DNA of 46,332 bases from Oscillospiraceae bacterium (GTDB taxonomy: Bacteria > Bacillota > Clostridia > Oscillospirales > Acutalibacteraceae): the NCBI GenBank assembly GCA_902790325.1, contig CADARP010000018.1, positions 1-46,332 on the forward strand, in the 5' to 3' direction. Positions 24,941-33,219 of the stretch are shown piece after piece. A model generated the notes under the pieces. That model had not been told where the DNA came from. It did no database searches and was given only the letters and a program-made list of their open reading frames with translations. Every line of letters begins with the position of its first letter. Positions within the stretch are counted from its first letter, which is position 1. The position numbers and the translations under genes were made by a program.

Positions 24941-25774
24941 ATGAAAAAAACCATTGCCGCTATCCTTGTGACCATTCTCGCATCCGCGGGATATGTTGTG
25001 CTGGATAAGGCCTCTGCCGACAAGATCGACCTTATGGCGTCGCAGATCTCCTCGCAACAGGCGGTCATCAACAGACTTGAAACAGCAACGTACCCAACCG
25101 AAACGACATCCGGATCGACGGAGCCGTCGAGTTGGACAATGCCAACAGACCCACTGGAAATGTGGACAGGCTGTACGTTGCGTTGCTATCCGAACGTGGG
25201 CACGGTCGTGCAGGCGTATGTGCTCGATCTGTCGCGTGTTTCGGAAGATACGACAACAACAACGACTACCACGGCCACTTCCCCTGTTACACCTGAACCG
25301 ACTACGCACATTGTCCTTGCGCAGCAGGGCGAGCCGACCGCAACGACAGCAACGACTATAAAAGCGTCGTCAACAACAAAAGCTCTGTCGACAACTACAA
25401 AGACTCGCACCGAGCCGGTTACTCCGGTGACCATACTGCCGACGTCCTATCCGTTTTACCGGTCTCCGGACTATTACTTCAACACCAATCGCCGCTACTA
25501 TTACCCCACGCAGGCGGACGTATATATCCAGTATTTTGACTGCACGATGAACGGCAAAACAATGACCGGCGTCCCGGTGTTCGTCGCCGATCTTTTCGGC
25601 CGTGTCGATCCTTCCTATACAGGAAGACAGATCGTCGTTTGGTTTGGTGACAGTCATGTCGACGTCGAACGCGCGACCGCTACGATTCAGGCAAACGGCA
25701 GCTTCAGAGTTTCGTCTGAGCTCACTCTGGCAAATCCGGCGGTCATCCCGCTGTCGCAGATCCGCATCGACTGA
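24941..25774 (+). CDS. Thr-rich exported protein of unknown function
   Basis: The 277-residue protein has an N-terminal hydrophobic segment (residues 4-22), a short coiled-coil-like stretch (KIDLMASQISSQQAVINRLE), and a Thr/Ser/Pro-rich region from about 45 to 165. A C-terminal domain of about 110 residues begins with a Tyr-rich PFYRSPDYYFNTNRRYYYP stretch and continues in beta-like sequence. It is probably anchored by its N-terminus and displayed on the cell surface. The spacing of 21 bases to thyA and 19 to folA places it in the housekeeping operon, an odd position for a surface protein. I do not recognise the C-terminal domain. Confidence 0.8.
   Translation: MKKTIAAILVTILASAGYVVLDKASADKIDLMASQISSQQAVINRLETATYPTETTSGSTEPSSWTMPTDPLEMWTGCTLRCYPNVGTVVQAYVLDLSRVSEDTTTTTTTTATSPVTPEPTTHIVLAQQGEPTATTATTIKASSTTKALSTTTKTRTEPVTPVTILPTSYPFYRSPDYYFNTNRRYYYPTQADVYIQYFDCTMNGKTMTGVPVFVADLFGRVDPSYTGRQIVVWFGDSHVDVERATATIQANGSFRVSSELTLANPAVIPLSQIRID
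25246..25410 (+). repeat. Threonine-codon-rich stalk region
   Basis: Clusters of ACN codons (the densest at 25249-25275) encode the Thr-rich stalk of the exported protein. It is coding low complexity, similar in style to the tract at 22888-23002. Confidence 0.75.
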
Positions 25775-25793
25775 TTCTTTTCGGGAGGCTTTC

Positions 25794-26285
25794 ATGAATC
25801 TCATTGCTTCCGCCGACCTCGACTGGGGACTCGGATACAAAAATGAACTGCTGTATCATGTCAGGGCGGACATGGTGCGGTTCCGCAAAATGACGACCGG
25901 CAATGTCGTCGTCATGGGCAGGAACACGTTCCTGTCCCTGCCGCATCAAAAGCCTCTTCCCAACCGCGTCAACATCGTCCTGTCGACCGACCGCAGCTTC
26001 GCGCCGGACGGCGTGACGGTCGTGCGCGGCACGGACGAGCTGGCTGACGTCCTGCGCGCGTATGACGACGGGCGCGTGTTCGTCATCGGCGGCGGCGGCG
26101 TCTACCGCGCGCTGCTGCCCCTGTGCCACAGAGCGTACATCACCCGCTTCTACACAAAACGGGAAGCCGATACCTTCCTGCCCGATCTCGATGCGGACGC
26201 CGGCTGGCGTCTTGCGGGACGCAGCACGCTGCACGAGCAGGACGGACTCTATTATACATTCGATCTCTACGAAAGGATCCTGTAA
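25794..26285 (+). CDS. folA: Dihydrofolate reductase
   Basis: The 163-residue protein has the DHFR layout: NLIASADLDWGLGYKNELLYHVRADMVRFRKMT with the catalytic Asp in RADMVRF, then the NADPH-binding VVVMGRNTFLSLP, NRVNIVLST and VFVIGGGGVYRALLP. It regenerates tetrahydrofolate from the dihydrofolate made by ThyA two genes upstream. The ATG at 25794 follows a TCGGGAGG site; a longer in-frame start would overlap the previous gene by over 170 bases. Three bases separate it from cmk. Confidence 0.96.
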   Translation: MNLIASADLDWGLGYKNELLYHVRADMVRFRKMTTGNVVVMGRNTFLSLPHQKPLPNRVNIVLSTDRSFAPDGVTVVRGTDELADVLRAYDDGRVFVIGGGGVYRALLPLCHRAYITRFYTKREADTFLPDLDADAGWRLAGRSTLHEQDGLYYTFDLYERIL

Positions 26286-26288
26286 ACC

Positions 26289-26960
26289 ATGCCTGTAGTC
26301 AATATTGCGATCGACGGTCCTGCGGGCGCGGGCAAAAGCACACTGTCCAAGGCAGTTTCCGCCGCGCTGGGCTATATCTATGTGGACACCGGCGCGCTGT
26401 ACCGCGCGGTCGGCCTGCACATGCTGCGTCACGGAATCGACCCGAAGAACGCCGACGCCGTCTGTGCCGCGCTCGCAGATGTGCGCGTGTCGCTGCGTTT
26501 CGTCGACGGACAGCAGCGCGTATTCCTCGGTGAAGAAGACGTCTCCGACGCCATCCGCACACCCGAGGCCTCCATGGCCGCGTCCGACGTTTCGGCATTC
26601 CCGCCCGTGCGCGACTTCCTGTTTTCGCTCCAGCGGGACATCGCCGCCGAAAGCAGCTGCATCATGGACGGCCGCGACATCGGCACCGTCGTGCTGCCGA
26701 ACGCCGAGGTCAAGGTTTTCCTGACCGCTTCGCCCGAAACGCGCGCCGAGCGCCGCTGCAAGGAGCTTGCGGAAAAAGGAATGCCTACCCCGTATGCGGA
26801 CGTTCTGGCCGACATCATTCGGCGGGACTACAACGACTCGCACCGCGCCGTCGCTCCGCTGCGGCAGGCGGACGACGCCGTGCTGCTCGACACATCCGAT
26901 CTCGATTTTGACGCTGCATTTGCGGCGCTGATTCAAATAATCAAGGAGAGAGTGCAATGA
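26289..26960 (+). CDS. cmk: Cytidylate kinase
   Basis: The 223-residue protein is a typical CMP/dCMP kinase: P-loop AIDGPAGAGKSTLSKAV, then YVDTGALYRAVG, the NMP-binding region with RTPEASMAASDVS, the MDGRDIGTVVLPNAEVKVFLTAS motif and a final RRDYNDSHRAVAPL. It phosphorylates CMP and dCMP for nucleic acid and phospholipid precursors. The cmk-plsC-ispH order is a known clostridial cluster. It overlaps plsC by 4 bases. Confidence 0.97.
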   Translation: MPVVNIAIDGPAGAGKSTLSKAVSAALGYIYVDTGALYRAVGLHMLRHGIDPKNADAVCAALADVRVSLRFVDGQQRVFLGEEDVSDAIRTPEASMAASDVSAFPPVRDFLFSLQRDIAAESSCIMDGRDIGTVVLPNAEVKVFLTASPETRAERRCKELAEKGMPTPYADVLADIIRRDYNDSHRAVAPLRQADDAVLLDTSDLDFDAAFAALIQIIKERVQ

Positions 26961-27595
26961 AACCATTCCATTACGATCCGAACAAAGAGAGCATCGCCTA
27001 TCCGCTGATCCGCCCGGTCATCCGTATGCTGATCAAGATCGTCTTCAAGGAGAAGGTCGTCGGTCTGGAAAACATTCCGAAGGACGGCAAGTTCATCGTC
27101 GCGTCCAACCACGTCACGGCGATCGATCCCGTTCTGGTGGCTGACCGCTGTCCGCGGACGCTCCACTTCATGGCGAAGATCAACCTGTTCAAGAACCCGT
27201 TTTCCAACTGGCTGCTGACAACGATGAACGCGTTTCCCGTCGACCGTACCGGCGTCGATATGAAGGCCATCCGCTACGCCGAAGCGCTGCTGGATAACGG
27301 CCATGCGATCGGCATTTTCCCGGAAGGCACGCGTTCCAAAACGCTCGAACCGCAGCGTGCCAGAGGCGGCGTCGCACTCATTGCGCAGCAGACCGGCGCC
27401 GACATCCTGCCGGTGTGCATCTATTTTTCCGAGAAACCGCATTTCCGTTCCCGCCTGACCATCCGTTATGGCGAGATCATCCCGTTCGACACGATCGGTC
27501 TGATCGACGCTGAACACAGCGCGCAGGCGCTGCGCGCGGCTGCCGGAACTGTCATGGAAAGGATCACAGATCTATGGAAACTCGGCCACGCGTAA
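26957..27595 (+). CDS. plsC: 1-acyl-sn-glycerol-3-phosphate acyltransferase
   Basis: The 212-residue protein has the acyltransferase motif NHVTAIDPV (the HX4D catalytic pair), the middle motif NAFPVDR, the glycerophosphate-binding GIFPEGTRS and a later IPLPVCIYF-like strand (ILPVCIYF). It adds the second acyl chain to lysophosphatidic acid at the cytoplasmic membrane, making phosphatidic acid. It works in the same lipid pool as the lipid kinase at the head of the operon. Its end overlaps the start of ispH by 22 bases. Confidence 0.95.
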   Translation: MKPFHYDPNKESIAYPLIRPVIRMLIKIVFKEKVVGLENIPKDGKFIVASNHVTAIDPVLVADRCPRTLHFMAKINLFKNPFSNWLLTTMNAFPVDRTGVDMKAIRYAEALLDNGHAIGIFPEGTRSKTLEPQRARGGVALIAQQTGADILPVCIYFSEKPHFRSRLTIRYGEIIPFDTIGLIDAEHSAQALRAAAGTVMERITDLWKLGHA

Positions 27596-29745
27596 TCCTT
27601 GCCGAGACCGCAGGGTTCTGCTTCGGCGTGGACAGAGCCGTGCGCATGACGTATGATCTGCTGAGCGCGAACCGCCGCGTCGCCACGCTCGGTCCCCTGA
27701 TCCACAACCCGCAGGTCGTCGAGGATCTGCGTTCAAAGGGCGTTTGCGCCATCTCCGGCGCCGCGGAAGTCGAACCCGGCATGACCGTGGTCATCCGCGC
27801 CCACGGCGTACCGCCCGGCGTCATCGACGCGCTGCGTGACGCGCAGGCGACTGTCGTCGACGCCACATGTCCCTTCGTGCAGAAGATCCACCGCATCGTG
27901 GAGTCGCCGTGCGACGGCGTATGGATCGCCGGGGACGCCTCGCATCCCGAGGTCGAGGGCATCCGCGGCTGCTGCAAAGCGCCGTCGACCGTGTTCGCAA
28001 ACGCGCAAAATCTGGAGGAATTGCTTGCCGACGACCCGGATATTTCCCGGAAGGAAATAACTGTTGTCGCACAAACCACTTTTTCTGTTGAAGAGTGGAA
28101 AAAGTGTAAAAAAATCCTCAAAAAACTCTGTACAAACGCAAAAATTTTTGATACAATATGTAATGCTACGCAAGATCGTCAGTCCGAAGCCGCCGCATTG
28201 GCGCAAAAAGCGGACGCGATGGTCGTCGTCGGCGGGCGGCACAGCTCCAATACGGCGAAGCTATTCGCCGTGTGCAGCGAGAACTGCCCGACGTATCTTG
28301 TGGAGCAGGCGTCGGAACTGCGCGAGATCGACTTTTCCGGCTGCTCTTTGATTGGTGTAACCGCAGGAGCCTCCACTCCTGCCGGCATAATAAAGGAGGT
28401 ACATAAAACCATGTCCGAAATCATGGAAAACAGCGCAATCGAAGTTGAACAGACTGCACCGGCTGCAGTCGCAGAGGAGGTGAAAGATGCCGAACCTGCC
28501 AAGTCGATTGACGAAATGGAGTTTTCGGAGGCTCTCGAAGAATCACTGAAAAGCATGAGCACCGACCAGAAGGTCAAGGGTGTTGTCATGGGATTCTCCC
28601 CCACGGAGATCCAGGTCGACATCGGCAGAAAGCATGCCGGTTTCGTCCCGCTTGAGGAATACAGCAACGATCCCAATGCCGACCCGCAGAAAGAGCTGAA
28701 GATCGGCGACGAGATCGATCTGATCATCATGAAGACCAACGACGCCGAAGGCACCGTCATGCTCTCCAAGAAGCGTTTCGACTCGGCGAAGGCGTGGAAC
28801 GAAGTCATGGAAGGCGAAACGGACGGCGCGATCTTTGAAGGCACCGTGACCGACGTCATCAAGGGCGGCGTGCTTGTCCAGACACAGGGCATCCGCGTGT
28901 TTGTCCCCGCGAGCCTTGCCACCGAGTCCAGAAACCAGCCGCTCGAGGATCTGCTGCGCACGAAGGTGCGTCTGCGCATCATCGAGGTCAACAAGCAGCG
29001 CAAGCGTGCGGTCGGCTCCATCAAGGCCGTCCTGCGCGAGGAGCGCAAGGAAAAGGCAGACGCGTTCTGGGCGCAGGCCGCTGTCGGCCAGGTCTATCAG
29101 GGCACGGTCAAGTCCCTCACTTCCTACGGCGCATTTGTCGACATCGGCGGCGTGGACGGCATGGTCCACATCTCCGAGCTGTCCTGGAAGCGCATCAAGC
29201 ATCCGTCCGACGTACTGAAGGTCGGCGATGTGATCGAGGTCTACATCAAGGGTCTCGATGACGAAAAGAAAAAGATCTCTCTCGGCTACCGCAAGGCCGA
29301 GGACAATCCGTGGGAGATCCTGCGCCGCGACTATCCGGTGGATTCCGTCGTGGACGCGGAGATCGTCGGCATGACGACGTTCGGCGCATTTGCCCGCGTC
29401 ATCCCCGGCATCGACGGTCTGATCCATATTTCCCAGATCGCCAACCGCCACATCGAGAAACCGCAGGACGAGCTGTCCATCGGCCAGACCGTCAAGGTCA
29501 AGATCACCGGCATCGATTTCGACAAGAAGCGCGTAAGTCTGTCCATCCGTGCGCTGCTTGATCCGATGGAGAAGAGCGAAGCTGACGAAGCCCCCGCCGA
29601 GGAAGCGGCCCCCGCCGAGGAAGCAGCTCCTGTCGAAGAAGCGGCCCCCGTCGAGGAAGCAGCTCCCGTCGAAGAAGCAGCTCCTGTCGAAGAAGCGGCC
29701 CCCGCCGAGGAAGCTCCGGCTGCAGAAGCGCCCGCTGCCGAATAA
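27574..29745 (+). CDS. ispH: IspH fused to ribosomal protein S1
   Basis: The 723-residue protein joins two proteins. Residues 1-279 are IspH, the [4Fe-4S] enzyme of the last MEP-pathway step, with cluster cysteines in AGFCFGVDRA, DATCPFV and CNATQDRQ, plus HNPQVV and the closing GASTPAGIIKEV. Residues 325-675 carry four S1 RNA-binding domains, the third and fourth showing YGAFVDIGGVDGMVHISE and FGAFARVIPGIDGLIHISQ. The tail from about 680 is an acidic Ala/Pro/Glu repeat. The fusion is known in Clostridia. A perfect AAGGAGGT (28393-28400) lies ten bases before an in-frame ATG (28411, Met280), so a separate S1 could also be made. Confidence 0.96.
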   Translation: METRPRVILAETAGFCFGVDRAVRMTYDLLSANRRVATLGPLIHNPQVVEDLRSKGVCAISGAAEVEPGMTVVIRAHGVPPGVIDALRDAQATVVDATCPFVQKIHRIVESPCDGVWIAGDASHPEVEGIRGCCKAPSTVFANAQNLEELLADDPDISRKEITVVAQTTFSVEEWKKCKKILKKLCTNAKIFDTICNATQDRQSEAAALAQKADAMVVVGGRHSSNTAKLFAVCSENCPTYLVEQASELREIDFSGCSLIGVTAGASTPAGIIKEVHKTMSEIMENSAIEVEQTAPAAVAEEVKDAEPAKSIDEMEFSEALEESLKSMSTDQKVKGVVMGFSPTEIQVDIGRKHAGFVPLEEYSNDPNADPQKELKIGDEIDLIIMKTNDAEGTVMLSKKRFDSAKAWNEVMEGETDGAIFEGTVTDVIKGGVLVQTQGIRVFVPASLATESRNQPLEDLLRTKVRLRIIEVNKQRKRAVGSIKAVLREERKEKADAFWAQAAVGQVYQGTVKSLTSYGAFVDIGGVDGMVHISELSWKRIKHPSDVLKVGDVIEVYIKGLDDEKKKISLGYRKAEDNPWEILRRDYPVDSVVDAEIVGMTTFGAFARVIPGIDGLIHISQIANRHIEKPQDELSIGQTVKVKITGIDFDKKRVSLSIRALLDPMEKSEADEAPAEEAAPAEEAAPVEEAAPVEEAAPVEEAAPVEEAAPAEEAPAAEAPAAE
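28393..28413 (+). promoter_or_regulatory. Internal Shine-Dalgarno site and in-frame ATG in ispH-S1
   Basis: AAGGAGGT (28393-28400) matches the ribosome-binding consensus perfectly and lies ten bases before an in-frame ATG (28411), at the boundary between the IspH and S1 parts. The same bases encode Lys-Glu-Val, so the match may be forced by protein sequence. Confidence 0.5.
29588..29715 (+). repeat. 18-base coding repeat at the ispH-S1 3' end
   Basis: About seven tandem copies of an 18-base unit encode Ala-Pro-(Ala/Val)-Glu-Glu-Ala. Synonymous changes differ between copies. Such arrays are prone to copy-number change. Confidence 0.9.
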
Positions 29746-29763
29746 TCTGTTGAACACTGCAAA

Positions 29764-29789
29764 CAGCCGACTGATCCGTCAGTCGGCTG
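29764..29789 (+). terminator. Hairpin after ispH-S1
   Basis: A perfect 11-bp stem (29764-29774 with 29779-29789) with a 4-base loop. The following ATTCATTT is a weak T-tract, so termination may be partial. No promoter is visible before the next gene, so some read-through is expected. Confidence 0.7.
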
Positions 29790-29811
29790 ATTCATTTAAC
29801 GGTAAGGATTT

Positions 29812-30897
29812 ATGATGCACAATTTCAAAAGACTATTCTGCCTGTGTCTTTCTGCGCTGCTCCTGACAGGTTTCTGCTTCGTCTGCGCCGCCGAAAGCAC
29901 ATCCGATTCCCTGATCGTCGCATGCTCCAACGTGGCGGGTCTGCCGATCCCGGCGCTGTTCTCTCCGGGGCATAAAATCGTACCGGCCGCCGAGAGGAAG
30001 CTCGGCAAAATGCTGAACGAAAGCGGTGCGGACGTCGTTTGTGTCCAGGAGGACTTCCAGTATCACGATCTGCTTGCGGCACAAATGAAAAACTACCCGT
30101 ACCGGACCTTCACCAGCGGCGGCATCCCGCTCGGCGACGGTCTGAACATTTTTTCCAAATACCCGCTCTACAACGTCGAACGGGTGACGTGGGAGACATT
30201 CAGCGGCATCCTGACAAACGACAACGACGGTCTGACGCCGAAAGGCTTCCTCAAATGTACGCTGGATGTGAACGGGATCCTGCTGGATCTTTATGACATC
30301 CACACCGACGCATACAAGACGATGGAGGATCAGCTCGCCAAAAAGGCGCAGTTCATTCAGCTGCGCGACTATGTCGATGCGCACTCCGCCGGACGGCCTG
30401 TCTTGATCACGGGTGATTTCAACTGCACACTGCATACATATTATTATGCGGAGTTTTACGAAACCATGATCGACGGCGCCGGTTTCTCGGACGTATGGGC
30501 CGAGGTGAGCAACGGCGGCAATTATCTGCGCGGCAGCGATGCGCAGGACGTGATCGCGCGCTATAACGCGCAGTACAACGATCAGTTCAAGGGCTATTGG
30601 GATTCCTATGAACGGCTCGTTTACCGCGATGCGGGCGGCGTTTCCGTCACACCGACCGAGCACCGGTATACCTTTTATACCGACCGACCGGACAAACCGC
30701 AGGCGCTCAGCGATCATGCCGTGATGACCTGCACGCTCGAGCTGGACGCGCAGGCATATACGCGGCCGCAGGAAACGCTGCAGTCGCCGACGGATCGCGC
30801 CATGTCCGAAAAGATCGAAAACGGTTTTCGCATGACCGGACGGTGTCTGCGTCTGCTCTTTTCCGATCTGTTCCGTCTGATCCGCGAAAAGCTGTAA
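29812..30897 (+). CDS. Secreted endonuclease/exonuclease/phosphatase-fold hydrolase
   Basis: The 361-residue protein has a signal peptide (residues 1-27, ending LTGFCFVCAAES) and an EEP-fold domain. The motifs are in order: DSLIVACSNVAGL, DVVCVQEDFQYHD with the metal-binding Glu, LLDLYDIHTDAY, PVLITGDFNC and QALSDHAVM. The fold covers DNases, sphingomyelinases and inositol phosphatases; the export signal argues for an extracellular phosphodiester or phosphate ester. It leads a cluster with another phosphoesterase and a patatin-like lipase, suggesting work on lipids or phosphate scavenging. Start 29812 is followed at once by an alternative ATG at 29815. Confidence 0.87.
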   Translation: MMHNFKRLFCLCLSALLLTGFCFVCAAESTSDSLIVACSNVAGLPIPALFSPGHKIVPAAERKLGKMLNESGADVVCVQEDFQYHDLLAAQMKNYPYRTFTSGGIPLGDGLNIFSKYPLYNVERVTWETFSGILTNDNDGLTPKGFLKCTLDVNGILLDLYDIHTDAYKTMEDQLAKKAQFIQLRDYVDAHSAGRPVLITGDFNCTLHTYYYAEFYETMIDGAGFSDVWAEVSNGGNYLRGSDAQDVIARYNAQYNDQFKGYWDSYERLVYRDAGGVSVTPTEHRYTFYTDRPDKPQALSDHAVMTCTLELDAQAYTRPQETLQSPTDRAMSEKIENGFRMTGRCLRLLFSDLFRLIREKL

Positions 30898-30931
30898 GTA
30901 TCTGATAAACTGTAAAAAAGGAGAATCACGT

Positions 30932-32311
30932 ATGGATTTATACCCGATCTTTTCCCGCATCATTGCCTTCTTCTCGGCAATCATCTTTTCATTGTCCGGC
31001 GTACGCGTCGGTCCCGTTCTTCCGCCCGAGAATGTGCAGCCGGACAGCGCGCAGGTGACTGTCACGTTTTCAAATGATACGGCAGGCTCCGCCGCGGGCA
31101 GCGTCTCGCTGACGGCGCAGGCCGACGGCGCATACACGCTCTATTGGGGCGACGCGGACGGAGAAAAACTCACGTCGTGCGCCGCCGACCGCGAGGTGAC
31201 GTACACGGAATTTGCGACCGTGAACGTACAGGACGGCAAAGGCGAAACGACGCTGCACGACTTCCTGGCGATCCCCGTCGGCGCACAGAGCATCCTTGTC
31301 TACGGCGGCGACACACTCGCCGGTACGGCTGCTCTGTCCGAGGAAAAGCTGCCGGACGACGCGTATACCTATTCTTTCGGCGCGCTCAGCGACGTGCATT
31401 TCAACCGCTACAACAAGTCCGGCACCGGCGACGACGCGTGCATCACGTTCCCCGCCGCGCTCGACTTCTTCAAGGACTATGACGTGTCGATGGTCGCCAT
31501 GGCCGGCGACCTGTCCAAAAACGGCGAGGCGGATTCCTATGAGAAGTTCAACCGCATTGCCTCGCAGTACGACTTCCCTGTCTTCACCTGCAAGGGCAAC
31601 CATGACTGCCGCCGGGAATACACGCTGGAAAACTGGCAGAAATACATCAATCCCGGCGTCTACGGCGACGAGAAGCGCGAGGGCGTGCTCGCAGTCGCGG
31701 ACAACGGTCTCGATTTCGTGTTCCGCGGCGAGGAATCGCACGGCGACGTGTTCATCTTTTTCAGCCAGATCGCCGGCCGGTATCTGCTGCCGACGTCGCG
31801 CATCGTGACGGATGCGCAGCTTGACTGGCTCGAAGAACAGCTTGAGACGTACAAAAATGAGCGCGTGTACCTGTTCTTCCACACGTTCCTCAACGCCCCG
31901 ACCGGCAATCCGCTGATGGGCGAGGGCAATCTGCTGACGAAATCCCTGAGCTTCTATCCCCTGTTCTTCGCGCCGCGCAGCAAGGATGAAGTGCGTTTCC
32001 GCGCACTCATGGAGACATACAAAAACGTGACCTTCTTCAACGGTCATTCCCACTGGGCATACTACCTGCAGTCTGTCAACCCGAATCTGAACATCACCGA
32101 CTACGACGGCTCGACCGCCACGATGGTACACATTTCGAGCGTGACTTCCCCGCGTATCAGCAACGATATGACGCTTCTGTGGACGTCCGCCGCGATGCAG
32201 CGCAGCGAGGGATACCTCGTCACGGTCTATCCCGATCACTACGTGCTGACCGCGTGCGACTTTCTGCAGGGTGAAATGCTCGCGTACGCGACATATATCG
32301 TCACGAAATGA
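30932..32311 (+). CDS. Exported calcineurin-like metallophosphoesterase
   Basis: The 459-residue protein has an N-terminal hydrophobic segment (residues 6-22) acting as signal or anchor, then about 100 residues of beta-type sequence. The phosphoesterase domain follows with FGALSDVHFNRYN, MAGDLSKNG, CKGNHDCR, FFHTFL and FNGHSHW as metal ligands. Family members hydrolyse phosphomonoesters or diesters; the substrate is unknown. It follows the EEP gene by 34 bases with an AAAAAGGAG site and overlaps the patatin gene by 4 bases, so the three are probably co-expressed and act outside and inside the same membrane. Confidence 0.87.
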   Translation: MDLYPIFSRIIAFFSAIIFSLSGVRVGPVLPPENVQPDSAQVTVTFSNDTAGSAAGSVSLTAQADGAYTLYWGDADGEKLTSCAADREVTYTEFATVNVQDGKGETTLHDFLAIPVGAQSILVYGGDTLAGTAALSEEKLPDDAYTYSFGALSDVHFNRYNKSGTGDDACITFPAALDFFKDYDVSMVAMAGDLSKNGEADSYEKFNRIASQYDFPVFTCKGNHDCRREYTLENWQKYINPGVYGDEKREGVLAVADNGLDFVFRGEESHGDVFIFFSQIAGRYLLPTSRIVTDAQLDWLEEQLETYKNERVYLFFHTFLNAPTGNPLMGEGNLLTKSLSFYPLFFAPRSKDEVRFRALMETYKNVTFFNGHSHWAYYLQSVNPNLNITDYDGSTATMVHISSVTSPRISNDMTLLWTSAAMQRSEGYLVTVYPDHYVLTACDFLQGEMLAYATYIVTK

Positions 32312-33153
32312 CGGGCATTATTGACATCGGCGGCGGCCTGCGCGGTATTTACGGCGCGGGTGTGTTCGACCGCTGCCTTGCGGACGGACTGCGGTTCGAC
32401 TGCTGTATCGGCGTATCTGCCGGCAGCGCGAACGTCGCCGCATTCCTCGGCGGACAAAAGGGCAGAAACTACCGCTTCTTTGCCGAGTACGCGCAGCGGC
32501 CGGAGTATATGGGCTGGCGCAATGTGGTGCAGAAGGGCGCGTTCATTGATCTCAACTACGTCTATGCCACGCTGTCCAACGCGGACGGCGAGGACCCGCT
32601 GCGGTACGACCGTATCGCCGCCTATGACGGACAGATGATCGTCGTCGCCTCCGGCACGGACGGAAATCCCGTTTACTTCACGGCGGCGGATATGGCGCAG
32701 AACGACTACCGCATCATCCGCGCCTCCTCCTCCCTGCCGGTCATCTGCGGCGGATGTACGATCGGCGGCAAGACCTATTATGACGGTGGGATTGCCGATC
32801 CCATCCCGATCGAAAAGGCGTTCGCGATGGGCTGTGACCGCGTGGTGCTGATCCTGACGCGTCCGGTGGATTTTGCCGTGTCCGACGGCATCGACCGCAT
32901 TGGCGCCGCGGCATTGCGAAAGCGGCACCCTGCGCTCTCGCAAACGCTGCTCAGCAAGGCAGAACATTACCGCGAAAGCCTTGACTTTGCGCTGAAGAAA
33001 GAAAAAGAAGGCAAATGCCTGATCGTCGCGCCGGACGACTGCTGCGGCGTGGAGATGCTCACGCGCGAGACGGACAAGCTCCGCGCGCTGTACGAAAAGG
33101 GCGTCGCGGACGGCGGTTCGATCCGTGCGTTCCTGCAAACCGAAACGGTTTAA
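32308..33153 (+). CDS. Patatin-like phospholipase
   Basis: The 281-residue protein has all patatin elements: the oxyanion-loop DIGGGLRGIYGAG at residues 4-16, the nucleophile motif GVSAGSAN near 36-42, and the catalytic Asp in YYDGGIADPIP near 153-163. It has no signal peptide and fits the short cytoplasmic YchK/RssA-like group. It probably cleaves acyl chains from phospholipids. The start is inside the end of the phosphoesterase gene. Confidence 0.92.
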   Translation: MTGIIDIGGGLRGIYGAGVFDRCLADGLRFDCCIGVSAGSANVAAFLGGQKGRNYRFFAEYAQRPEYMGWRNVVQKGAFIDLNYVYATLSNADGEDPLRYDRIAAYDGQMIVVASGTDGNPVYFTAADMAQNDYRIIRASSSLPVICGGCTIGGKTYYDGGIADPIPIEKAFAMGCDRVVLILTRPVDFAVSDGIDRIGAAALRKRHPALSQTLLSKAEHYRESLDFALKKEKEGKCLIVAPDDCCGVEMLTRETDKLRALYEKGVADGGSIRAFLQTETV

Positions 33154-33162
33154 AATCAGAAA

Positions 33163-33201
33163 ACACGGCGCAGAAGAGCGTGACGTTCTTCTGCGCCGTG
33201 T
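33163..33201. terminator. Bidirectional terminator
   Basis: A perfect 15-bp stem (33163-33177 with 33187-33201) with a 9-base loop between convergent genes. GTCGTTTTG follows on the plus strand and TGTTTTCTGATTTT on the minus strand. Confidence 0.92.
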
Positions 33202-33219
33202 GTCGTTTTGCGGAATTCT

